A DNA stretch of 6,056 bases from Microcaldota archaeon. Lineage in GTDB: Archaea > Micrarchaeota > Micrarchaeia > Anstonellales > Anstonellaceae. Shown piece by piece: positions 1 to 4,193 of this stretch (its first letter is position 1; every line of letters begins with the position of its first letter). The translations under genes and the position numbers were made by a program. Where the stretch lies: the NCBI GenBank assembly GCA_026396335.1, contig JAPLWZ010000029.1:1-6056 (forward strand), given 5' to 3'. The notes beneath the pieces were generated by a model. That model was not told the origin of the DNA and ran no database searches. It worked only from the letters and a program-made list of their open reading frames with translations.

Positions 1-30
1 GCTACAACATTATACAATTCAGTAGAATAT

Positions 31-40
31 TCTTATAAGC
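31..40 (+). promoter_or_regulatory. Archaeal TATA-like box
   Basis: The sequence TCTTATAAGC, with TTATAA at 33-38, resembles an archaeal TATA box and lies in an AT-rich stretch (1-45). Archaeal transcription usually starts about 25 bases downstream of the box centre, which would be near position 60. That is where the long inverted repeat of the leader begins (59), so promoter and leader fit together. A weaker alternative is ATTATACAA at about 9-17. No comparable box was seen ahead of later genes, so this may drive the whole mini-gene run. The call rests on motif and position only. Confidence 0.5.
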
Positions 41-58
41 TTTTGTGCCCTAATTTAC

Positions 59-189
59 TCCCAAAAGATAGGGCGTTCCTAGAATCACCTGCAGACTGGT
101 TGGAGACTGCAAAAGGAGCGCCATTTGCGGATGCAAATGGTGCGCAGTCGAGCCGAAGCTCGACTCAAGCGCCCTTTCTCCTTTTGGGA
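59..189 (+). promoter_or_regulatory. Highly structured 5' leader or small RNA
   Basis: About 131 bases without a convincing gene can fold into a closed multibranch structure. The outer helix pairs 59-67 (TCCCAAAAG) perfectly with 181-189, and after a small internal loop 70-77 pairs with 168-175, including one G-U. Inside are a weak stem 90-94/107-111, a strong stem 118-128/133-143 with loop GGAT and one G-U, and a perfect 8-bp stem 146-153/158-165 with loop CGAA. A competing perfect 9-bp helix, 110-118 with 178-186, shares its 3' strand with the outer helix, so both cannot form together. The fold ends three bases before the ribosome binding site of the first gene. It could be a cis-regulatory leader, a separate small RNA, or a fold-back element of the MITE kind. 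I recognise no known RNA family. Confidence 0.5.
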
Positions 190-192
190 CGT

Positions 193-199
193 GGAGGGG
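193..199 (+). promoter_or_regulatory. Ribosome binding site of first gene
   Basis: GGAGGGG lies six bases before ATG 206 and abuts ATG 200. This spacing favours 206 as the start. Its GGAG (193-196) can also pair with CTCC at 178-181 in the 3' strand of the leader fold, so leader folding could affect its accessibility. Confidence 0.5.
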
Positions 200-205
200 A
201 TGGCT

Positions 206-463
206 ATGGAGGACCAAAAGAGAATGATTGATCTGGACAGGGAGTTCCTTGCGCTTAGGGAAAGGGAGTGCATGCTCCGGGCACAACTGAAGGCGTATTG
301 CACGCAGCAGGGGCAAATCGGGCTGAAAGTCTGCAATATTGAGCAGGAAATGCAACTTCTTGACAGGAGGATAGTGGATGTTCGGAAGGAAAGGGAGAGC
401 GCTTACAATTGCCTGTATGCGGCAAGGGAAAAGGAAGCGAAAGGCAAGAAGGGCAAGCGGTGA
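206..463 (+). CDS. Coiled-coil mini-protein, unknown function
   Basis: An 85-residue, strongly charged protein that reads as almost continuous helix (about residues 1-75), with heptad-like spacing of Leu, Ile and Met and a Lys/Arg-rich tail ending GKKGKR. It has three scattered cysteines but no CxxC pair, no membrane segment and no catalytic motif. ATG 206 is chosen because GGAGGGG sits six bases upstream; in-frame ATG 200 abuts that site, and in-frame TTG 125 would place coding sequence inside the leader. It is the first gene after the promoter and leader. Its TGA stop is part of the GGTGA site that serves the next gene. It resembles the other coiled-coil mini-proteins of this block in build, and may be a scaffold or partner subunit; that is inference. 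Confidence 0.72.
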   Translation: MEDQKRMIDLDREFLALRERECMLRAQLKAYCTQQGQIGLKVCNIEQEMQLLDRRIVDVRKERESAYNCLYAAREKEAKGKKGKR

Positions 464-468
464 ATGGA

Positions 469-1113
469 ATGTGTATTGGCTGCACTTACAGAATTTCCAC
501 AGGCCAGCCTTACAAGGAGCATATTTTCTGCCCGGAGCTCCTGAATCCCGAGCCGGATACGAGTGTGTACAGGCTGAAGTGGGAGCCTGTGAAGTGCGGC
601 AGGGAGGGTTTGAAGGCAAAACGCCTGCCGTTCAATAAGAAACGCTTTGAGTTTATGAAGGAATGGCTGGAAAAGTCAGGAAAGGGATTCAGCGAGGAAG
701 GCGAGCTGGAAATGAAGCGCCTGTACGGGGAGTATGGGAAGAAGGCACTGAGTTTAGAGGCTCTTTTTTCCATTAGGCATCCTGCTTTCATGAGGTTCAG
801 GCAGATTGCTTTTCAGAAGGGGTTTGTGCTGGTTGGCAACAATTTCTCGTCCTTTGATATGGGCACAGTAAAACTCAGCGGAAGCAAGCGAGTGCTGGCA
901 AGCGTGCTTGAAGAGGCGTATAGCGAGCAGGGAATGCAGGAAGTAGAGAGCAATAATGCGGATGAAATTGCCGCTGCATTGGCAGATGAAGGATTGCTCA
1001 AGCTCAATTGCGTTGGTTTTGCAGCGTATCCCAAAAAGGGCGAGGGAGTTTTCGGAAGCGGAAGGAAGACGTTCGCAAAAATGGTGAAGATGGCACTGAA
1101 GGAGAGGTTTTGA
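469..1113 (+). CDS. Hypothetical protein with N-terminal Cys cluster
   Basis: A 214-residue protein, the largest of the central block, and not recognised. The N-terminus has C2-x2-C5, H18, C21 and C43, enough for a small zinc-binding knuckle, though the spacing fits no family I can name. Residues 55-115 look helical and basic. Residues 117-145 look like beta strands, and residues 143-214 are mixed, with an acidic helix near 157-175 and a Gly/Lys-rich segment near 188-203. There is no membrane segment or signal peptide. ATG 469 lies five bases after the upstream TGA, whose GGTGA (459-463) is its binding site. An in-frame TTG at 409 would overlap the upstream gene by 55 bases and is unlikely. 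Zinc binding is inference from the cysteines only. Confidence 0.75.
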   Translation: MCIGCTYRISTGQPYKEHIFCPELLNPEPDTSVYRLKWEPVKCGREGLKAKRLPFNKKRFEFMKEWLEKSGKGFSEEGELEMKRLYGEYGKKALSLEALFSIRHPAFMRFRQIAFQKGFVLVGNNFSSFDMGTVKLSGSKRVLASVLEEAYSEQGMQEVESNNADEIAAALADEGLLKLNCVGFAAYPKKGEGVFGSGRKTFAKMVKMALKERF

Positions 1114-1115
1114 TT

Positions 1116-1403
1116 GTGAAAAAAGAAAACGAAATAAAGCGGGCGCTCCTCGAAGGCGAGCGGGATGCACTTTTACAGGAAGAGAACAGGCTGAGAACAA
1201 TGTTCGAGGACCTTCAGAAGATGCGCGTGAATCTTGAGAAGAAAAAGAGCGAACTCGAGCTGGAACTTGAGGAAAACGCAAGATCAATTGGCAGAGTAAG
1301 CAGTCGGCTCAGCCATCTGGATTTGGAAATGCTGAATTTGATGGAAAAGAGGGACAAGGTGCAGCGGGAAATCAAGGCAAAGCCGGCGGGAAAGAAAAGG
1401 TGA
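1116..1403 (+). CDS. Coiled-coil mini-protein, unknown function
   Basis: A 95-residue protein, almost entirely Lys/Glu/Leu-rich helix, with a heptad pattern running from about residue 5 to 88 and the tail AGKKR. There are no cysteines, membrane segments or catalytic motifs. GTG 1116 is preferred over the earlier in-frame TTGs because GGAGAGG (1101-1107) lies about eight bases upstream and the start is two bases after the stop of the previous gene. An uninterrupted coiled coil of this size suggests a dimerising or bundling subunit, which is inference. Its last 16 bases through the stop (1389-1404) are repeated exactly at 2737-2752, at the end of a different gene. Confidence 0.72.
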   Translation: MKKENEIKRALLEGERDALLQEENRLRTMFEDLQKMRVNLEKKKSELELELEENARSIGRVSSRLSHLDLEMLNLMEKRDKVQREIKAKPAGKKR

Positions 1404-1404
1404 T
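1389..1404 (+). repeat. 16-base junction repeat, copy 1
   Basis: GGAAAGAAAAGGTGAT at the end of the 1116 coiled-coil gene is identical to 2737-2752 at the end of the 2551 zinc-ribbon gene. In both it encodes GKKR plus the stop and supplies the binding site of the next gene. It may be selected as a junction or left by duplication or recombination. Confidence 0.5.
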
Positions 1405-1408
1405 GTTG

Positions 1409-1708
1409 ATGGCAAGGAAAACTACAAAGAAGCAGCTAGAGGCTGCTACAAAGAAGCTGACAAAGATGGATTCCCAGACTATGGTGAGTAGCGCGCAGGA
1501 GCTTTGCCAGAAAAGGGACGAGCTGCTGCAGGAGATACTGGAAATCAAAATCAAGCTGGCTGCGTGTGAGGGGCTATGGGGAGGATTGGGCGCAAGTAGT
1601 GGTGTACGTGCAGGCAAAGCCAAAACCGGGCCTGAAGAGCGTACAGGTGGCTTGGCTGAATCTGATTCCGAGTGTGATTGGCAGGAAAGCAAGAGCGGGG
1701 TGAATTGA
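1409..1708 (+). CDS. Coiled-coil mini-protein, probably frameshifted
   Basis: As read, a 99-residue protein. Residues 1-54 are a normal basic/acidic coiled coil of the local type (start MARKTTKKQ, ATG five bases after the GGTGA stop of the upstream gene). From about residue 55 the frame turns into Gly/Ser-rich sequence with codons unusual for the neighbours, ending at TGA 1706-1708. Dropping one G from the GGGG run at 1570-1573 joins residues 1-54 to a well-formed 43-residue tail in another frame that ends at TGA 1701-1703. That stop lies inside the GGTGA site exactly five bases before the next ATG, the same arrangement as at five other junctions here. The intact product would then be 97 residues. 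The family is not recognised. Confidence 0.6.
   Translation: MARKTTKKQLEAATKKLTKMDSQTMVSSAQELCQKRDELLQEILEIKIKLAACEGLWGGLGASSGVRAGKAKTGPEERTGGLAESDSECDWQESKSGVN
1572..1703 (+). pseudogene. Out-of-frame C-terminal part of the 1409 gene
   Basis: This frame encodes 43 residues beginning GYGEDWAQVVVYVQAK and containing VQVAWLNLIPSVIGRK, which read as beta strands plus a hydrophobic turn. Its codon choice (CTG, AAG, AGC, GTG, GCA) matches the neighbours. It has no ribosome binding site or good start of its own; GTG 1566 is the nearest start codon. Its stop falls in the GGTGA of the next gene. I read it as the true C-terminus of the protein beginning at 1409, displaced by one extra G in the run at 1570-1573. 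A sequencing error, a real mutation or programmed slippage could each explain it. Confidence 0.5.
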
Positions 1709-1909
1709 ATGGAAAAGAATGAGAAGGAAATGAAGCCGCCAGTGAGAAAGGCGGTCACAATCAAGTACGGCGATGTGATGGTGAGTGTGGAGGGCGAGAG
1801 CACGGAAGAGGCAAAGAAGGATGCAATGGAGCTGTTTGGCATGCTTGAGGAGAAGTACCAGAAGAGCTGGGAGAAGAAAGTCTGCACTGAAAAGACGAAG
1901 TATGACTAG
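1709..1909 (+). CDS. Small alpha/beta protein, unknown function
   Basis: A 66-residue protein. After a charged N-terminus (1-13), residues 14-29 form two predicted strands (AVTIKYGDVMVSVEG). An EST-EEAKKDAMELF helix follows to about residue 55, then a Lys-rich tail with one Cys. The strand-strand-helix layout with an EGESTEEA turn is common in small archaeal domains, but I cannot name the family. ATG 1709 has GGTGA (1699-1703) five bases upstream. The gap to the next coding trace is 12 bases. Confidence 0.68.
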   Translation: MEKNEKEMKPPVRKAVTIKYGDVMVSVEGESTEEAKKDAMELFGMLEEKYQKSWEKKVCTEKTKYD

Positions 1910-1921
1910 AGTGGCGGAAGG

Positions 1922-2014
1922 ATGATTGAAAAACTTGAGATAATGGGTTTTGGGCCCTTCAAAAAGAAGCAGAAATTCACATTCAAGCCCGGCGTGAATG
2001 TGATCCGGCTCTAG
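1922..2014 (+). pseudogene. N-terminal stub of an SMC/Rad50-type ATPase
   Basis: A 30-codon frame: MIEKLEIMGFGPFKKK, then QKFTFKPGVNVI, then RL and TAG. This is the hallmark N-terminus of the ABC-type ATPases of the Rad50/SbcC/SMC/RecF group: a first strand, the GFGPF or GFRSF turn, a second strand ending PGVNVI. In that family the P-loop GxNxxGK[ST] follows at once. Here the frame stops two residues after NVI, so the ATP-binding site and everything after it are missing and the product cannot be a working ATPase. ATG 1922 directly follows GGCGGAAGG. The TAG stop lies at the start of the AGGTAAT site of the next gene. Another frame over 2014-2031 encodes GNSYGK, a possible degraded P-loop. A short expressed peptide cannot be excluded. 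Confidence 0.6.
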
Positions 2015-2023
2015 GTAATTCTT

Positions 2024-2287
2024 ATGGAAAACCTTGAGGCAATGGCAAGGCTCGCAACAAGGCAGGGCTACCTTGAGATGAGAATGAAGGAGATGAAAAA
2101 GAGAATTGATGCGGGAGATTCACCCGAGTCGATCCGTGAGGAGTTGAAGAAGTGCCTGAGTGAGTCGCTCGTTATTGGTGAGAAGCTTGCTGTGCATTAT
2201 CGTGCGAGAGAGAAAATTGTTGCAAAGGCAGATGCTATACGGAAAAAGGAAGTGAAAGAAGCGGCAAAGGAAAACTCAAAACGGTGA
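2024..2287 (+). CDS. Helical mini-protein, unknown function
   Basis: An 87-residue, mostly helical and highly charged protein with a helical-hairpin look: helix about 1-32, a turn at IDAGDSPES (32-40), then a long helix to about 85 with the tail ENSKR. ATG 2024 is preceded by AGGTAATT (2013-2020), close to the ideal AGGTGATC. It lies in the same reading frame as the ATPase stub upstream, separated by the TAG at 2012. Its first residues (ENLEAMARLA) resemble the LLEA helix that follows a P-loop in RecF/SMC proteins, so part of it may derive from that gene. The build otherwise matches the other mini-proteins. Its TGA sits in the GGTGA of the next gene. Confidence 0.68.
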   Translation: MENLEAMARLATRQGYLEMRMKEMKKRIDAGDSPESIREELKKCLSESLVIGEKLAVHYRAREKIVAKADAIRKKEVKEAAKENSKR

Positions 2288-2292
2288 AACAT

Positions 2293-2541
2293 ATGAAACT
2301 CGACCCATGGGCAAAAATTGCAAAGGAGAACAACAACAGGCGCTACGATGTGAAAGGGACAGTCGAGATTGGCGATGACGGATACCTTGAGGTTTGCCTT
2401 ATGGCTGCGGACGGGAGGGGGCAGATTCTCCACCTCCACAGGACTACTGATGGAAAAAACAAGGAAATCAGCTGGGACTGCTGGGTGTTTGAGGATAACG
2501 GGAAGGTGCGCAGGCATCACAGCATGAAAGAGAAGATCTGA
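2293..2541 (+). CDS. Small beta-rich protein, unknown function
   Basis: An 82-residue protein. After a short helix (1-16), alternating polar/hydrophobic stretches suggest an antiparallel sheet: RYDVKGTVEIGDDGYLEVCLM, then QILHLHRTT, then SWDCWVFEDNG, with a basic tail RRHHSMKEKI. It has two cysteines and several histidines but no clear metal motif. ATG 2293 is preferred to GTG 2284 because GGTGA (2283-2287) lies five bases upstream, the spacing standard for this cluster; GTG 2284 would lie inside that site. The family is not recognised. Confidence 0.7.
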   Translation: MKLDPWAKIAKENNNRRYDVKGTVEIGDDGYLEVCLMAADGRGQILHLHRTTDGKNKEISWDCWVFEDNGKVRRHHSMKEKI

Positions 2542-2550
2542 GGTGGTTTG

Positions 2551-2751
2551 ATGGAAATAAGCAACGAATGCTATCTGACGTATGACTGTTTTGCGGGGTA
2601 CCGCTGTTGCTCATGTGGGGTTGTGGGGAGCGTTGGCGAGGGCTATGTGCCGAATGGCTGGACTGCCAAAATCATCAGCGAGAAGGGCTTGATAGGCAGC
2701 GATGAAATTGCAGAACTCTACTGCCCCAAGTGCGCTGGAAAGAAAAGGTGA
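2551..2751 (+). CDS. Small zinc-ribbon protein
   Basis: A 66-residue protein with two CxxC knuckles: C19-x2-C22 (RCCSCG) and C58-x2-C61 (YCPKCAGKKR). Four cysteines in two CxxC pairs, each followed by a small residue, are typical of a structural zinc ribbon, usually used for nucleic-acid or protein contacts. The 35-residue insert between the knuckles is longer than in a minimal ribbon. ATG 2551 has GAGGTGG (2540-2546) four bases upstream; TTG 2548 is less likely. The last bases and stop repeat those of the coiled-coil gene at 1116. The stop lies in the GGTGA of the next gene. Target unknown. Confidence 0.72.
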   Translation: MEISNECYLTYDCFAGYRCCSCGVVGSVGEGYVPNGWTAKIISEKGLIGSDEIAELYCPKCAGKKR

Positions 2752-2752
2752 T
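2737..2752 (+). repeat. 16-base junction repeat, copy 2
   Basis: This is the second copy of GGAAAGAAAAGGTGAT, at the end of the zinc-ribbon gene at 2551. The preceding residue is alanine in both copies (AGKKR), while the rest of the two proteins is unrelated. Confidence 0.5.
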
Positions 2753-2756
2753 TCCC

Positions 2757-3062
2757 ATGTTCATAGACGCAGAAAAGCGATATTGGCTCACAAAACAAGG
2801 AATTGTGGCAGAAAGGGAAATCAGAATAAGCAAGAGAGGCATCTGTCCGCCGTTAAGCTATGAAGAGGAAACTGCTGCTTGGAAAAATAAAGCTATGGCG
2901 GCGGATGGAACGGTCGTGGATTTGGTTCATTTTAAAGGCGAGGCAATCTTTCGCCTGGGGGAAATTAATGAAGGTCAGATCAGTCGCCTGTGGTACAGGG
3001 AAAATACGGTTTATGTAGTAATAAACGAGGTAAAAAAATTAGTAGCTGTGTGCGTGCGGTGA
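2757..3062 (+). CDS. Small mixed alpha/beta protein, unknown function
   Basis: A 101-residue protein. Residues 1-30 include an aromatic-rich start (MFIDAEKRYW) and a charged strand REIRISKRG. Residues 35-50 look helical, and from about 51 to 100 a series of short strands follows (TVVDLVHFKG, EAIFRLG, TVYVVINEV, LVAVCVR). There is no metal-binding pair or membrane segment. ATG 2757 has GGTGA (2747-2751) five bases upstream. The compact beta half suggests a small barrel or sandwich, which is inference; I recognise no family. The stop is again within GGTGA. Confidence 0.7.
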   Translation: MFIDAEKRYWLTKQGIVAEREIRISKRGICPPLSYEEETAAWKNKAMAADGTVVDLVHFKGEAIFRLGEINEGQISRLWYRENTVYVVINEVKKLVAVCVR

Positions 3063-3068
3063 GGGTGA
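3063..3068 (+). promoter_or_regulatory. Ribosome binding site before an ATT start
   Basis: GGGTGA follows directly after the TGA of the upstream gene and matches the binding sites used across this block. Four bases later lies ATT 3073 followed by GCA AAA AAG, where ATG GCA would be expected. This position decides the start proposed for the next gene, because no canonical start occurs in frame until GTG 3139. Confidence 0.45.
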
Positions 3069-3072
3069 GATT

Positions 3073-3522
3073 ATTGCAAAAAAGAAACGTGGAAAAATCG
3101 GCGAATCCGGCGAGAGCTACACATATGACCTGGCTGTTGTGAAACGGATTGAGATACTTGAGCGTGAGCGGGAAAATCTTACGAATGAGATAGTCTCCAT
3201 CGAAAAAAAGCTGGTTAAGGAAAAAAATGAACAGAATCTGGCAGCGATGGAAAAGAAACTGCGCGAGAGAATGCTGGAGTTGAAGGAGGTGGGGGACAGG
3301 CTTTCCCGCTTTTCAATTCAGGCAAGGATAGTTGAGTGCGATGACAAGCCCATGGAAGTGCACGTGTGTGAGAATCGCGGACTGGAAGACGAACTGAAAC
3401 ACGCCTACTGCGCAAAATGTACCTCTCCTAATCTGAAAATCACAAAAATAATCCAGATAGAGTGCAGACAGTGTGGAAGGAAGCGGCTGATTACCACGAG
3501 GATGGACGAGAGCAAAAGGTGA
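3073..3522 (+). CDS. Coiled coil plus C-terminal zinc ribbon
   Basis: Read from ATT 3073, a 149-residue protein. Residues 1-15 are a basic AKKKRGKIGESGES leader, residues 22-80 a strong coiled coil, 81-110 a linker, and 113-143 a zinc ribbon with C113-x2-C116 and C131-x2-C134 in ECRQCGRKRLITTR. The first canonical start in frame is GTG 3139 (127 residues), but it has no ribosome binding site, whereas ATT 3073 follows GGGTGA by four bases and the sequence after it looks coding. Either ATT is a rare start codon or a single base has changed. The ribbon closely resembles that of the 3967 gene (CAECGRKTAIT). The fusion links the two protein types of this block, so the coiled-coil and zinc-ribbon proteins may act together. 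Confidence 0.65.
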   Translation: MAKKKRGKIGESGESYTYDLAVVKRIEILERERENLTNEIVSIEKKLVKEKNEQNLAAMEKKLRERMLELKEVGDRLSRFSIQARIVECDDKPMEVHVCENRGLEDELKHAYCAKCTSPNLKITKIIQIECRQCGRKRLITTRMDESKR

Positions 3523-3527
3523 GTATT

Positions 3528-3974
3528 ATGGCTGGAAAGACACTTGCGGAATATCTGAAGAAGATAGAAACCGTGCCAGATGAGGATGTCTACAAAGTGT
3601 ACGAAGAATACGCCAAGGATGCATTTGCTGTTGACCTGACGGACATGAAAAATTACAACTATTGGACTGTGTTGGGCGAAGCTGAAGCGTACTATGGCAG
3701 TGTTGTGGTGTTTGAGAATAAGGAAACGCTGCTTGGGAAAGCCCATGGTCGTGAACGCCCGAAAGAACTGAATGGACTGCTTCAAAACGTGTATGTTAAG
3801 GACGTGCTTAAGCTCATGCCAGATAAATGCAAAAAATGCGGATTCCACCGCTTCTTTGGCTTGAAAATAGACGTTACTTCGCTTGGGCAGTATATCTCTG
3901 TTTTCTGCCCGAACTGCAAGAAGCAGTTTGGAAATGTGGATGCGGATAGTGGGGAGATTGAGAAATATGATTGA
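3528..3974 (+). CDS. Hypothetical protein with C-terminal zinc ribbon
   Basis: A 148-residue protein. The first 95 residues form an acidic, aromatic-rich domain (helix 3-32, then NYNYWTVLGEAEAYYGSVVVFEN) that I cannot assign. Residues 99-135 hold a ribbon with C101-x2-C104 (KCKKCGFHRFF) and C127-x2-C130 (FCPNCKKQF), and an acidic tail follows. ATG 3528 has GGTGA (3518-3522) five bases upstream. The stop overlaps the next gene by eight bases, which implies coupled translation. The ribbon is likely structural or for nucleic-acid or protein contact. The acidic N-terminal half contrasts with the basic neighbours and could mediate protein contacts; this is inference. Confidence 0.75.
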   Translation: MAGKTLAEYLKKIETVPDEDVYKVYEEYAKDAFAVDLTDMKNYNYWTVLGEAEAYYGSVVVFENKETLLGKAHGRERPKELNGLLQNVYVKDVLKLMPDKCKKCGFHRFFGLKIDVTSLGQYISVFCPNCKKQFGNVDADSGEIEKYD

Positions 3975-4182
3975 TGGGGAAAAACTGCCGCCAAAATTGG
4001 TTTATGGAAAGCCATTCAAGCCAAAAGATAACCCGCAGTTCAAGCCGGTTGCATGCTTCAGGTGCGGCACTACAAAATTCAACGTGAAGATGATGCAACC
4101 AAAAAGAAGAGCGGCAAAGATGCAGCTCATCTGTGCGGAGTGCGGCAGGAAGACGGCTATAACAGTAAAAAGGTTTGAGTGA
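3967..4182 (+). CDS. Small basic zinc-ribbon protein
   Basis: A 71-residue, Lys-rich protein: a proline-rich N-terminus (LPPKLVYGKPFKPKDNPQFKP), then a zinc ribbon with C30-x2-C33 (CFRCGTTKF) and C56-x2-C59 (ICAECGRKTAITVKR). The second knuckle and following strand closely match the ribbon of the 3073 gene (ECRQCGRKRLITTR), pointing to common descent. ATG 3967 overlaps the upstream stop by eight bases; GGGGAG at about 3951-3956 is a fair binding site. The basic charge plus ribbon suggests nucleic-acid contact, which is not proven. It is the last gene of the mini-protein block. Confidence 0.74.
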   Translation: MIDGEKLPPKLVYGKPFKPKDNPQFKPVACFRCGTTKFNVKMMQPKRRAAKMQLICAECGRKTAITVKRFE

Positions 4183-4193
4183 GAAGGTGAACT

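Noticed and set aside
59..189. tRNA or 5S rRNA identity for the structured leader
   Set aside because: There is no T-loop GTTCGA-type signature, no CCA-ready acceptor stem of seven pairs, and the helix arrangement does not match 5S rRNA.
59..189. CRISPR repeat or transposon terminal repeats
   Set aside because: There are no regularly spaced repeats. The outer inverted repeat lacks a visible target-site duplication, so a mobile fold-back element stays only a weak alternative.
43..231. 62-residue frame starting at TTG on the + strand
   Set aside because: It runs through the inverted repeats of the leader and overlaps the first gene. It has no ribosome binding site, and its sequence is explained by the fold rather than by a protein.
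50..619. 189-residue reverse-strand frame
   Set aside because: It is antisense to the leader and two genes with good binding sites. The composition (Leu/Pro/His/Ser-rich, low complexity) is a shadow of Lys/Glu-rich genes.
764..769. Run of six Ts as a possible archaeal terminator
   Set aside because: It lies inside the 469 coding region, in frame with good protein sequence on both sides.
754..1287. 177-residue reverse-strand frame
   Set aside because: It is antisense to the 469 and 1116 genes, with no binding site and no recognisable motifs.
1372..1887. 171-residue reverse-strand frame rich in Ser and Phe
   Set aside because: Its apparent hydrophobicity is the complement of Lys/Glu codons in the coiled-coil genes. 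It spans three + strand genes and has no start signal.
2012..2014. TAG as a pyrrolysine codon joining the ATPase stub to the 2024 gene
   Set aside because: Although the two are in the same frame, reading through would still give no P-loop. The TAG overlaps a good AGGTAAT binding site for ATG 2024, and nothing else in the window suggests pyrrolysine use.
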